Positions 1 through 7,536 of a stretch of DNA of 64,000 bases are shown here, piece after piece. The notes under the pieces were generated by a model. It was not told where the DNA came from and did no database searches. It saw only the letters and a program-made list of their open reading frames with translations. Source of the DNA: Actinomycetota bacterium (lineage in GTDB: Bacteria; Actinomycetota; Actinomycetes; S36-B12; UBA10799); contig JACJWU010000001.1 in the NCBI GenBank assembly GCA_020636995.1, positions 434,001 to 498,000 on the forward strand, read 5' to 3'. Positions within the stretch are counted from its first letter, which is position 1. Every line of letters begins with the position of its first letter. A program made the translations under genes and the position numbers.

Positions 1-518
1 GCCTTGGGGATGCGCTCCACCGCGAACCCGGATCGGCTGTCGACCAGCAAGGAGTCCCCGGCCCGCAAACGCTGACTGCGCAACGGATCGGCCAGGTGCA
101 CGACCTGCTCCTCGTCGGTGTGCGCGATGACCAACGCCCGCGCCCCACCCTCAAGGATCTCCTTCAGCATCACGATGTCGCCCCGCTGCTCGAAACCGGC
201 GATCTCGACGATGTTCATCGCCTCGTTGAGCATGACCTCCTGTCCGGGCACGAGCTGGGAGACGTCCACAGCGGGGGTCGCCACCACCCGCATCTTGCGG
301 CCCCCTGTGAAGATGTTGATGGACCCGTCGTCAAGTGTGTCGAGGTAGACCCCGTATGCGCTCGGCGGCTCGGCCAGCCGATCGACCTCGGCCTTGAGCG
401 TGAGGATCTGCGCGCGCGCCTCGCGCAGGGTGGCCGTCATCCGTTCGTTGTTGGCCCGTTGCTTGGCCAGTTCCGACCGGAGCCGGTCGAGCTCTGCGCC
501 GCGCACATCCTCGGTCAT
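1..518 (-). CDS. arc: Proteasome-associated ATPase ARC/Mpa (N-terminal part)
   Basis: This is the first 172 codons of the AAA ATPase that unfolds Pup-tagged proteins and feeds them to the 20S proteasome. The start is ATG at 518-516, preceded by a strong AGGAGG. Visible residues form an N-terminal coiled coil (about residues 5-45, rich in Leu, Arg and Glu) that in this family recruits Pup. An OB-fold segment follows, beginning near the motif PSAYGVYL (about residue 52) and running to the window edge. The AAA module lies outside the window. The divergent neighbourhood (trmI, M50 protease, RecB-like nuclease) is the usual actinobacterial context of ARC. The gene is cut by the window edge, not broken. 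Confidence 0.93.
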   Translation of the reverse strand, partial: MTEDVRGAELDRLRSELAKQRANNERMTATLREARAQILTLKAEVDRLAEPPSAYGVYLDTLDDGSINIFTGGRKMRVVATPAVDVSQLVPGQEVMLNEAMNIVEIAGFEQRGDIVMLKEILEGGARALVIAHTDEEQVVHLADPLRSQRLRAGDSLLVDSRSGFAVERIPK

Positions 519-554
519 CAGCCTGTCCTCCTCACCGAGTCCGTCACTTCGACC

Positions 555-1475
555 CTATACGTCCTGCCGAGGATTACCACCCCTCCGCTCGTCGACGCCG
601 GAAGCCGCCCGGGGACCGTCGTAGTCGGCCCCATATGCCCCTTTCGCGGGCCTACTGCGCTTGGCCGGCGCGGTGACACCGGGGGCGAGACGCCGGCTGT
701 AGACGAGGAATCCGGTGTGTCCCACCATCCGGTGATCGGGCCGCACCGCCAGACCCTCGACATGCCAGCCACGGTGCATCGTCTCCGACGCCTTGGGCTC
801 GGTCCAGCCACCGGCGGCCCGCAGCGTCTCCACCATCCGGGACAACTGGGTGGTCGTGGCGACGTACACGCACAACACTCCCCCGGGCACCAAGCACCTC
901 TGCAGGACATCGACCATCTCCCACGGTGCGAGCATGTCCAGGACCACCCGGTCGAAGGGTCCCGTCGGCGCGACCTCCTCCAGGGCACCGGTGAGCAGCG
1001 TCCAGTTGTCGGGCACCCCGCCGAAGAACTTGCCGACGTTGCGCGCGGCGATCTCAGCGAAATCGGGCCGCTTCTCCACCGAGGTCACCGACCCGGTCGG
1101 TGTGACCGCGCGCAGCAACCAGCAGGTCAACGCTCCCGACCCCGCACCCGCCTCCAGAACCCGCGTGCCGGGTGCGATATCGGCGAAACCGATGATCAGG
1201 GCAGCGTCCTTGGGATAGATGATTGTGGCCCCGCGCGGCATCGACATCACGAAGTCGTGCAGGAGCGGCCGAAGCGCCAGGTACTCGGTTCCCTTGCTCG
1301 AACTCACGACGATCCCCTCCTGGGCGCCGATCAGGGCGTCGTGGTCGATGCCGCCCTTCTCGGTGTGGAACCGCTGGCCGGCCTGCAACGTGATGGTGTG
1401 CATCCGGCCCTTGGCATCGGTCAACTGCACCTGATCGCCCTCGGCGAACGGTCGGCCCTGCGCACTGGTGGTCAC
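555..1475 (-). CDS. trmI: tRNA (adenine-N1-)-methyltransferase TrmI
   Basis: SAM-dependent enzyme that makes m1A58 in the T-loop of tRNA, 306 aa. The SAM-binding motif EAGAGSGAL lies at residues 108-116 and the family motif LDMLAPW at 179-185. The N-terminal part is the small beta domain typical of TrmI. I chose GTG at 1475 because homologues start just before the GD.V.L.D segment; the open frame upstream is a shadow of the divergent M50 gene. No Shine-Dalgarno is visible, but a TACCCT box sits 8 nt upstream, so the mRNA may be leaderless. The gene ends 36 nt before the arc start and could be cotranscribed with it. Confidence 0.93.
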   Translation of the reverse strand: MTTSAQGRPFAEGDQVQLTDAKGRMHTITLQAGQRFHTEKGGIDHDALIGAQEGIVVSSSKGTEYLALRPLLHDFVMSMPRGATIIYPKDAALIIGFADIAPGTRVLEAGAGSGALTCWLLRAVTPTGSVTSVEKRPDFAEIAARNVGKFFGGVPDNWTLLTGALEEVAPTGPFDRVVLDMLAPWEMVDVLQRCLVPGGVLCVYVATTTQLSRMVETLRAAGGWTEPKASETMHRGWHVEGLAVRPDHRMVGHTGFLVYSRRLAPGVTAPAKRSRPAKGAYGADYDGPRAASGVDERRGGNPRQDV

Positions 1476-1483
1476 AATCCAGC

Positions 1484-1489
1484 AGGGTA
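1484..1489 (-). promoter_or_regulatory. Putative -10 box of trmI (TACCCT)
   Basis: TACCCT on the minus strand, 8 nt before the GTG of trmI. It fits the TAnnnT consensus and the spacing of a leaderless actinobacterial promoter. No convincing -35 element was found. Its divergent partner lies 10 bp away. Confidence 0.45.
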
Positions 1490-1499
1490 TCGCCGAAGG

Positions 1500-1505
1500 T
1501 ACGCT
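1500..1505 (+). promoter_or_regulatory. Putative -10 box of the M50 protease gene (TACGCT)
   Basis: TACGCT followed by a 7-nt gap to the ATG at 1513, with no Shine-Dalgarno between. This suggests a leaderless transcript divergent from trmI; both promoters share a 37-bp intergenic space. Confidence 0.45.
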
Positions 1506-1512
1506 GCACCGT

Positions 1513-2595
1513 ATGGGCGAAGGCGGTCTGCGTTTCCACATCGCCGGGTTCCCGGTGTCGGTGCCCCTCGGGGGCATCCTCGGCGTGCTTCTCATCGCGT
1601 ATCTGTGGACCCCGAACTTCAGCGAACCGGGGCGCAGCGGCATCACTCTGGCCGTGGTGTTCGCCGTGCTGCTGTACGCCGGTGTGCTGGTGCACGAGTT
1701 GGCCCATGCCTGGGCGGCGCGCGCGTTCGGCTATCCGGTGCACGGAATCACGTTGTGGCTGCTGGGCGGCTACACGGTGTACGAGCGGCGATCGAGCCGT
1801 CCCTGGCCGGAACTGGTCATCGCAGTCATCGGCCCGGTGTCCACGCTGCTGCTCGCAGCAGGTTGCTGGGTGCTGGCGGCGAACACCGGCGGGAGTGTCT
1901 CGTTGCTGTTCGGTGCGCTCGCGTGGACCAACGGGCTGCTCGGCGTGCTCAACCTTCTGCCCGGCGCGCCACTGGATGGCGGGGGTGTGGTCAAGTCGCT
2001 GGTGTGGCGGATCTCCGGCTCGGAGAGCGCCGGGGCAAAGGCCGCCGGATACGCCGGACTAGTGATCGCCGCGGCGCTCGGCGCGCTGGCCGTGGTGTCG
2101 TTGAGTCGTGGCGGGGGTGGCCTACTGCTGATGGGGGTGCTTGCGCTGTTCATCGGCTTCGGCGCCTACCAGTCGCTGCAGTCCGCTCGCAGCAGCGGGA
2201 CGCTGGACCGGATCGCGACGCGACTGCCCCACCTCATCCGCCGCGTGCTCGCCGTGTCGCAGACCGACTCGCTGGGCGCCGCGCTGGACAGGTGGGACCG
2301 ACAGAACCAACCAGCCGTGGTGACTGTCGACGAGCAGGGACGCCTGCTCGCCGTGCTCTCGCCGCCGGCGGCCGACGCCGTTCCTGCGGACCGGCAGCAC
2401 TCCGTGGCGATCGGCCCGTTCACCGCGGCGATACCCACCGACCAGCGGATCGTGCTCGACGACGATCCTCGAGAGCTGGTGCTCGAGATGGCACGCAGCG
2501 GCGTCTCGCTCGCCTTCGTCACCGACCGCGACGGGCGGCCGCTGGGTGTGCTCTTCGCAGCGGATGTGAACAACCTGCTGGAGAATCCACGCTGA
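1513..2595 (+). CDS. M50-family site-2 protease with C-terminal CBS domains
   Basis: Integral-membrane zinc metalloprotease, 360 aa. Members of this family cut substrates inside the membrane. The zinc motif HELAH is at residues 61-65 and the second metal-ligand motif NLLPGAPLDGG at 147-157. Both sit among hydrophobic segments (about 15-35, 45-65, 100-125, 130-150, 185-215). The cytoplasmic C-terminus (about 245-360) looks like a CBS pair, as in the SpoIVFB-like subgroup. ATG at 1513 is preferred over GTG at 1468 because the earlier codons overlap trmI and lie outside the family alignment. The substrate is unknown. The gene is divergent from trmI and upstream of the RecB-like nuclease, an arrangement common near actinobacterial arc genes. 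Confidence 0.87.
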   Translation: MGEGGLRFHIAGFPVSVPLGGILGVLLIAYLWTPNFSEPGRSGITLAVVFAVLLYAGVLVHELAHAWAARAFGYPVHGITLWLLGGYTVYERRSSRPWPELVIAVIGPVSTLLLAAGCWVLAANTGGSVSLLFGALAWTNGLLGVLNLLPGAPLDGGGVVKSLVWRISGSESAGAKAAGYAGLVIAAALGALAVVSLSRGGGGLLLMGVLALFIGFGAYQSLQSARSSGTLDRIATRLPHLIRRVLAVSQTDSLGAALDRWDRQNQPAVVTVDEQGRLLAVLSPPAADAVPADRQHSVAIGPFTAAIPTDQRIVLDDDPRELVLEMARSGVSLAFVTDRDGRPLGVLFAADVNNLLENPR

Positions 2596-2640
2596 CCGGC
2601 ACGCCGTTGTGGACAACCACAAGATGTCGCTGGTCGCACG

Positions 2641-2646
2641 TACTGT
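2641..2646 (+). promoter_or_regulatory. Putative -10 box of the RecB-like gene (TACTGT)
   Basis: TACTGT is followed by 6 nt and then the GTG start at 2653, without a Shine-Dalgarno; a leaderless arrangement. Confidence 0.4.
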
Positions 2647-2652
2647 GATCAG

Positions 2653-3591
2653 GTGACCGACTCCGGACCTCCTGCAGACGAAGCGCCTCGCGATGGTGTT
2701 CGCCCTCGCGAGGTAAGTGGTACCTCCGGCCATCCCGTGGTGGGTGCGTTGTCGCCGAGTCGCGCCGGCGACTACGCGACGTGTGCGCTTCTGTACAGGT
2801 TCCGGGCGATCGATCGGTTGCCGGAACGCCCGGGGCTGGCCGCTTTCCGCGGCACCCTTGTCCACGAGGTGCTGGATCGGCTCTTCGACCTGCCCGCGGA
2901 GCAGCGCAGCCAGGGGCGAGCGGCCGAGATGCTCCCGCAGGCGTTCAGCGAGCTGATGGCAGCCGAACCGGAGGCCGCTTTCGCCCTCGTCGAGGACGCG
3001 CCCTGGCCGGCACCGGAACCCCCTGACGTGCCGGACGCAGCCCGCGACCGCCTGCTCGGCGACGCCGCCGCGCTGCTCGACACATACTTCGGCCTCGAGG
3101 ATCCGCGCCGGGTCGAACCTACCCATCGCGAACAGCTGGTCGAAGTGGCGCTGGATCCTGATGTGCTACTGCGCGGATACGTCGATCGTATGGATGAGGC
3201 CGACGGGCAACTGCGCGTCGTGGACTACAAGACCGGTCGATCCCCCGGCCAGCAGTGGGAACAGCAGGCGATGTTCCAGTTGCGGTTCTACGCGCTCGTG
3301 GTGCACCGCGCCACCGGCCGGATCCCGGGTCGTCTGCAACTGCTCTACCTGGGCAACGGTGAAGTGCTGACCTACCACCCCGACGCCGATGACCTCGACC
3401 GGTTCGAACGCAAAGTGCGCGCCATGTGGAAGGCGATCACCCGCGCCGCCGACGCCGGGGACTGGCGGCCCCGCCGCTCCGCGAAGTGCAAGTGGTGCTC
3501 GTTCCAGCAGCTGTGTCCGGAGTTCGGCGGCACGCCACCCCCGCTCCCGCCCATGCCGGTCACGGAATCGTCAACTACCGTGGTGGCGTGA
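2653..3591 (+). CDS. RecB-family PD-(D/E)XK exonuclease with Fe-S cluster cysteines
   Basis: Stand-alone Cas4/AddB-like nuclease of 312 aa. The nuclease core is visible as GYVDRMD (Asp178) and VVDYKTGR (Asp191, Lys193). Four cysteines suited to a 4Fe-4S cluster are Cys44 in the N-terminal part and Cys279, Cys282 and Cys288 in CKWCSFQQLC. The family processes DNA ends or single strands, but the role of this actinobacterial orthologue (Rv2119-like) is not settled. The start is GTG 2653. The last codons overlap the GTG of the next gene by four bases (GTGA), so the ABC ATPase is probably translationally coupled even though its function looks unrelated. Confidence 0.88.
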   Translation: MTDSGPPADEAPRDGVRPREVSGTSGHPVVGALSPSRAGDYATCALLYRFRAIDRLPERPGLAAFRGTLVHEVLDRLFDLPAEQRSQGRAAEMLPQAFSELMAAEPEAAFALVEDAPWPAPEPPDVPDAARDRLLGDAAALLDTYFGLEDPRRVEPTHREQLVEVALDPDVLLRGYVDRMDEADGQLRVVDYKTGRSPGQQWEQQAMFQLRFYALVVHRATGRIPGRLQLLYLGNGEVLTYHPDADDLDRFERKVRAMWKAITRAADAGDWRPRRSAKCKWCSFQQLCPEFGGTPPPLPPMPVTESSTTVVA

Positions 3592-4346
3592 CTGGAACCA
3601 CCGCCGCACGCGCGGCCAGCCTGACGAAGATCTACGGCGAGGGAGAGGCGCAGGTCGTCGCCCTCGACCAGGTCGACATCGCGATCGAGCAAGGAAGGTT
3701 CACCGCGATCATGGGGCCTTCGGGCTCTGGCAAGTCCACGCTGATGCACTGCCTGGCGGGACTCGACTCCGTGTCCGGCGGACAGGTGTGGATCGGCGAG
3801 ACCGACCTCACCACCCTCAAGGACAAGGCGCTGACGGCCTTGCGCCGTGACAAGGTGGGCTTCGTATTCCAGAGTTTCAATCTCATCCCGACGCTCACCG
3901 CGCAGGAGAACATCACCTTGCCGATGGACATCGCCGGCAGCAAGCCCGATCAGCAATGGGTGAACCTCATCATCGACACGGTGGGGCTGCGATCGCGCCT
4001 GGACCACAAGCCCAGCGAACTGTCCGGTGGTCAACAACAACGGGTGGCGTGCGCGCGGGCGCTGGCCAGCCGCCCCGAGATCATCTTCGCCGACGAACCC
4101 ACCGGCAACCTCGATTCCCGCAGCGGGGCCGAGGTGCTGGGCTTCCTGCGCCGCAGTGTGGACGAATTCGGGCAGACGATCGTCATGGTCACCCACGATC
4201 CGAACGCCGCGTCCTACGCCCAACGGGTGGTGTTCCTCGCCGACGGCCGGATCGTGGACGAGATGGCGGATCCGACCGCTGAGCGTGTGCTCGACCGGAT
4301 GAAGCGGTTCGACATCGAGGGCAGCCCGGCCACCGAACCCGCCTGA
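3588..4346 (+). CDS. ABC transporter ATP-binding protein (LolD/MacB type)
   Basis: ATPase subunit of 252 aa for the FtsX-type permease encoded next. Walker A GPSGSGKST is at residues 43-51, the signature LSGGQQQ at 145-151 and Walker B IIFADEP at 165-171. The FQSFNLIPTLTA segment after the Q-loop is typical of the LolD/MacB/SalX class. GTG 3588 gives a protein of normal length and overlaps the RecB-like stop by four bases; upstream codons are a shadow of that gene. The substrate cannot be read from sequence. Transporters of this class move lipids, peptides or lipoproteins, or act mechanically on the cell envelope. Confidence 0.92.
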   Translation: MTGTTAARAASLTKIYGEGEAQVVALDQVDIAIEQGRFTAIMGPSGSGKSTLMHCLAGLDSVSGGQVWIGETDLTTLKDKALTALRRDKVGFVFQSFNLIPTLTAQENITLPMDIAGSKPDQQWVNLIIDTVGLRSRLDHKPSELSGGQQQRVACARALASRPEIIFADEPTGNLDSRSGAEVLGFLRRSVDEFGQTIVMVTHDPNAASYAQRVVFLADGRIVDEMADPTAERVLDRMKRFDIEGSPATEPA

Positions 4347-6892
4347 AGCTGCGCGCATCACTGCGCAACCTCGTCGCGCACAAACTCCGCCTGTTCCTGA
4401 CCGCCCTCTCGATCGTTCTCGCGGTGGCCTTCGTGGCAGGGACATATGTCTTCACCGATTCGCTGCGAGCGTCCCTGGATACGCTCATTCAGCAGAATCA
4501 GCCCGACGTGACGATCCGTCCGGCCAGCGCCGACTTCTCGCCAGAGTTCCAGGGAGCGGGCGAACTGCTGACGGTCCCCACCGCGCTCGCCACAGACATC
4601 GAGACGATCGCCGGTGTGGTTGCGGTCAGCCGGCAGGTCCAAGTACCGGCCGTAGTCGTTCTCGATGAGACGGGCAAACCGCTGGGGGTCGAGACCGGTG
4701 GTTTTACCAGTGGCACGGCGATCGCCCAGGACTGGGGCCCACCACAGATCAATCCCAACGAGATCGTGACCGGGCAGGTTCCGGTGGGGACGGATCACGT
4801 CGCAATGGACACAGCAACCGCCGAGCAACTGGGGATCGCCCCAGGTGACCAAGTGGATCTGCTGCTGCCGTCCGGGGAAAGACGCACCTTCACCCTCAGC
4901 GGCACGACCCAACTGCGCAGCAGCAGCGGGTTCGGCGTCAGTTTCCTGTTCTGGGACTTCCCGAGCGCCCAGGAACTGTTCCTCGAACCCGGACAGGCCA
5001 CGAGCCTGGCCGTGCTGGCCGAGCCCACCGCGTCCCAGGCAGTGATCGCTGAGCAGATCCGCCCGATGCTGCCGTCCGGCGTGGAAGCCGTCACTGGTGA
5101 CGAGATCGCCTCGCAGGTCTCCGAGCAGCTCGACTCCGGCCTGGGGTTCCTCAACACCTTTCTGCTGGTGTTCGCCATCGTGTCGGTCTTCGTGGCGACC
5201 TTCCTCATCTACAACACCTTCAGCATGCTGGTTGCGCAGCGCACCCGGGAATTGGCGCTACTGCGGGCCATCGGCGCCTCCCGGGGGCAGGTGCTGCGCT
5301 CGATCCTGGCGGAGGCGGTGGTCGTCGCGCTGTTCGCCAGCCTGCTCGGGATCGTGGTGGGAGCCGGTGTCGCACGCGGTCTGCAGCTGCTGTTCCAAGC
5401 CGCGGGAGCTCCGTTCCCGTCGGCCGCGCTGGTGTTCCAGCCGCGCACGATCGTGGTTGCCCTGTCGGTGGGCCTGCTCATCACCTTGGCCAGTGCGGTT
5501 CTGCCCGCGCGGCGCGCGAGTGTGATCCCCCCGATGGCGGCTTTGCGCGACGAACAACCGCGGACCCGGGCTCTTGGTCGCCGGACTGTGGTGGGGGGAT
5601 TCCTGCTCGGCGCCGGTGTGGGTCTGGCGGTCATGGCGCCACAACTCGCCGAGTACGGAACCACCAAGGCCGCCATGATGGCAGGCGCTGCCGCCCTTTT
5701 CGTCCTGATAGGTGTGCTGGCCACTGCCCCGGAGCTCGCCCGTCCCGCAGCCGCGCTGATCGGCAGCCCGTTCCGCGGCGTGGTGGGCCGCTTGGCACGA
5801 GGGAACACCCGCCGCAATCCACGAAGAACCGCCGCCACGGCCGGCGCCTTGACGATCGGGGTGGCCCTGATGTCGGCGATCAGTGTTCTGGCCGCCAGCA
5901 CACAAGAGTCGGTCGCCGGGATCGTCGACGACGTGATAGGCGCGGACTTCGTGGTCACCGGGTACGGTTTCCAGCCCTTCTCGGGCGATGTTGCGACGGC
6001 GATCCGCCAAACCCCGGGGGTTGCTGAGGTGGCGGTCGTGAAGCAGGCACCGGCCCGGGCACCCGGCGCCGGCGACACACTGATCACCGGAGTCGATCCG
6101 CAGGACATCCAACAAGCGCTGTCGCTGACGGTGACCGAAGGATCGCTGGACGACCTCGAACCGGGCACGGTGGCCCTTGACTCCGACACCGCCACCGAGA
6201 TCGGGGCGGGGGTGGGCACTGTGATCCAGGTGCTCGGTGTGGTCGGACCGGTCGATCTCGACGTGGTCGCGATCTACGAGGCGGCTGGTGGGTTCACCGG
6301 GTACGTGGTGGACCTGACCACGGCACGCGACCTGGGCGCCTCTGCTCAGGACAACGTGGTTTACGTGATCAAGCAACCGCAGGCCGAGGCGGCCACTGTG
6401 CAGGCGGACCTCGACGTCGCGCTCGAACCGTTCCCGAACGTGCAGTTGCTGGATCAGTCGGCGTTCAAAGACAGCATCGGCGACCAGATCGGGCAGTTGC
6501 TCAATTTCCTCTTCGCCCTACTGGTGCTCGCCGTCCTCATCGCATTGCTTGGCATCGTCAACACTCTGGCGTTGTCCGTTTTCGAACGCACTCGTGAGAT
6601 AGGTCTGCTCCGAGCGGTCGGGATGTTGCGCAGCGGCATCCGGCGCACGATCGTGCTGGAGGCCCTCATCATCGCTGTCTTCGGGGCTGTCCTGGGCATG
6701 GTGATCGGAGTGGCTTTCGGGGCCCTGCTCCAGCGCATCCTCGCCTCCGAGGGCATCGAGGAGTTCGCCGTGAACGTTCCCCAGCTGGCGCTCTTCCTGG
6801 TGCTGGCAGCCGTCGGCGGAGTCCTTGCCGCCCTCTGGCCGGCCTGGCGGGGTTCGCGCCTGCGGATCCTGGATGCGGTCGCCGCCGAGTGA
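4343..6892 (+). CDS. FtsX-like ABC permease, two permease modules
   Basis: Membrane subunit of the ABC pair, about 849 aa. It has an N-terminal membrane helix, a large extracytoplasmic domain (about 50-250), an FtsX block of three helices (about 265-390), a second extracytoplasmic domain (about 490-690) and a second FtsX block (about 715-849). The FtsX-typical sequence RTRELALLRAIGAS recurs as RTREIGLLRAVGML. No ATG, GTG or TTG lies at the natural beginning. The frame continues upstream of GTG 4424 through LRASLRNLVAHKLRLFL, the usual cytoplasmic start of this family. A CTG at 4343 overlaps the ATPase stop as CTGA, like the GTGA overlap one gene earlier, and I take it as the likely start. GTG 4424 would cut off half of helix 1. 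Confidence 0.82.
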   Translation: MKLRASLRNLVAHKLRLFLTALSIVLAVAFVAGTYVFTDSLRASLDTLIQQNQPDVTIRPASADFSPEFQGAGELLTVPTALATDIETIAGVVAVSRQVQVPAVVVLDETGKPLGVETGGFTSGTAIAQDWGPPQINPNEIVTGQVPVGTDHVAMDTATAEQLGIAPGDQVDLLLPSGERRTFTLSGTTQLRSSSGFGVSFLFWDFPSAQELFLEPGQATSLAVLAEPTASQAVIAEQIRPMLPSGVEAVTGDEIASQVSEQLDSGLGFLNTFLLVFAIVSVFVATFLIYNTFSMLVAQRTRELALLRAIGASRGQVLRSILAEAVVVALFASLLGIVVGAGVARGLQLLFQAAGAPFPSAALVFQPRTIVVALSVGLLITLASAVLPARRASVIPPMAALRDEQPRTRALGRRTVVGGFLLGAGVGLAVMAPQLAEYGTTKAAMMAGAAALFVLIGVLATAPELARPAAALIGSPFRGVVGRLARGNTRRNPRRTAATAGALTIGVALMSAISVLAASTQESVAGIVDDVIGADFVVTGYGFQPFSGDVATAIRQTPGVAEVAVVKQAPARAPGAGDTLITGVDPQDIQQALSLTVTEGSLDDLEPGTVALDSDTATEIGAGVGTVIQVLGVVGPVDLDVVAIYEAAGGFTGYVVDLTTARDLGASAQDNVVYVIKQPQAEAATVQADLDVALEPFPNVQLLDQSAFKDSIGDQIGQLLNFLFALLVLAVLIALLGIVNTLALSVFERTREIGLLRAVGMLRSGIRRTIVLEALIIAVFGAVLGMVIGVAFGALLQRILASEGIEEFAVNVPQLALFLVLAAVGGVLAALWPAWRGSRLRILDAVAAE

Positions 6893-6900
6893 TTCGGGAT

Positions 6901-7536
6901 TCAGATCAAGGAATCCAGCGTGACCGTCTCGAGGGAGTCCACGTGGCGCAGCCGAGGGTCTGACATGCCTTCCACTGCAGGCCCGACCGCCAGCACATGA
7001 CACCCTGCTGCCAGTCCTGCCGCCGCACCCGTCGGGCTGTCCTCCACGACGACGCTGCGGGCGGGGTCCGCGCCGAGCAGTTCGCAGGCCCGCAGATACG
7101 GCTGCGGATCGGGCTTGGGCCGATCGACCTCCGAAGAGCTCACCGTGAGATCGACCGGGAAGTCGACATTGGCCAGCAGCAGATCGAGTAGGACCCGCCA
7201 GGAGTTGCTCACGATCGCGGTGGGCACCTGTGCAGCCCGCGCCTCTTGCAGCAGCCTGCGAGCGCCGGGCATCCAGAGCGCGGGGCGGTTGGCCACCAGG
7301 TGCTCGATCTCGCCCACGAGCACCCGTGCCACGTGGCCGGGATCGGCCTGGGTGCGGCTGGCGATGTGCCCGACGACGCGTTCCAGCGGTCCACCGATGC
7401 TGTGCGCCTGATCCTGCTCGGTCCACTCGTCACCGAAGTACAGCATCGTCTGTTGCTGGGCGGCCTCCCAGAGCACCTCACTGTCCAGCAACGTGCCGTC
7501 GAGGTCGAACAGCAGCGCCTCAGGTCGCGTTGAAAT
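6901..7536 (-). CDS. HAD-superfamily hydrolase, subfamily IA
   Basis: Phosphatase or phosphomutase-like enzyme of about 211 aa. Motif I is DLDGTLLDSE near the N-terminus, motif II the Ser in AIVSNSWR, motif III Lys in RPKPDP, and motif IV VVVEDSPTG. The substrate is unknown; beta-phosphoglucomutase-like or sugar-phosphate phosphatases look the same. The start is unclear. Upstream of LLFDLDGT the frame has no ATG, GTG or TTG until GTG 7632, which would add 32 Ser/Arg-rich residues that are only a shadow of metH. An ATT at 7536-7534 follows a GGAGG by 6 nt and is used here as best guess. Overlap with the metH end implies coupling. Confidence 0.8.
   Translation of the reverse strand: MSTRPEALLFDLDGTLLDSEVLWEAAQQQTMLYFGDEWTEQDQAHSIGGPLERVVGHIASRTQADPGHVARVLVGEIEHLVANRPALWMPGARRLLQEARAAQVPTAIVSNSWRVLLDLLLANVDFPVDLTVSSSEVDRPKPDPQPYLRACELLGADPARSVVVEDSPTGAAAGLAAGCHVLAVGPAVEGMSDPRLRHVDSLETVTLDSLI

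Noticed and set aside
96..2648. Long open frame of 850 codons on the plus strand
   Set aside because: Lies across arc and trmI on the opposite strand and the M50 gene in another frame; Arg/Pro/Ala-rich without domains, a high-GC shadow.
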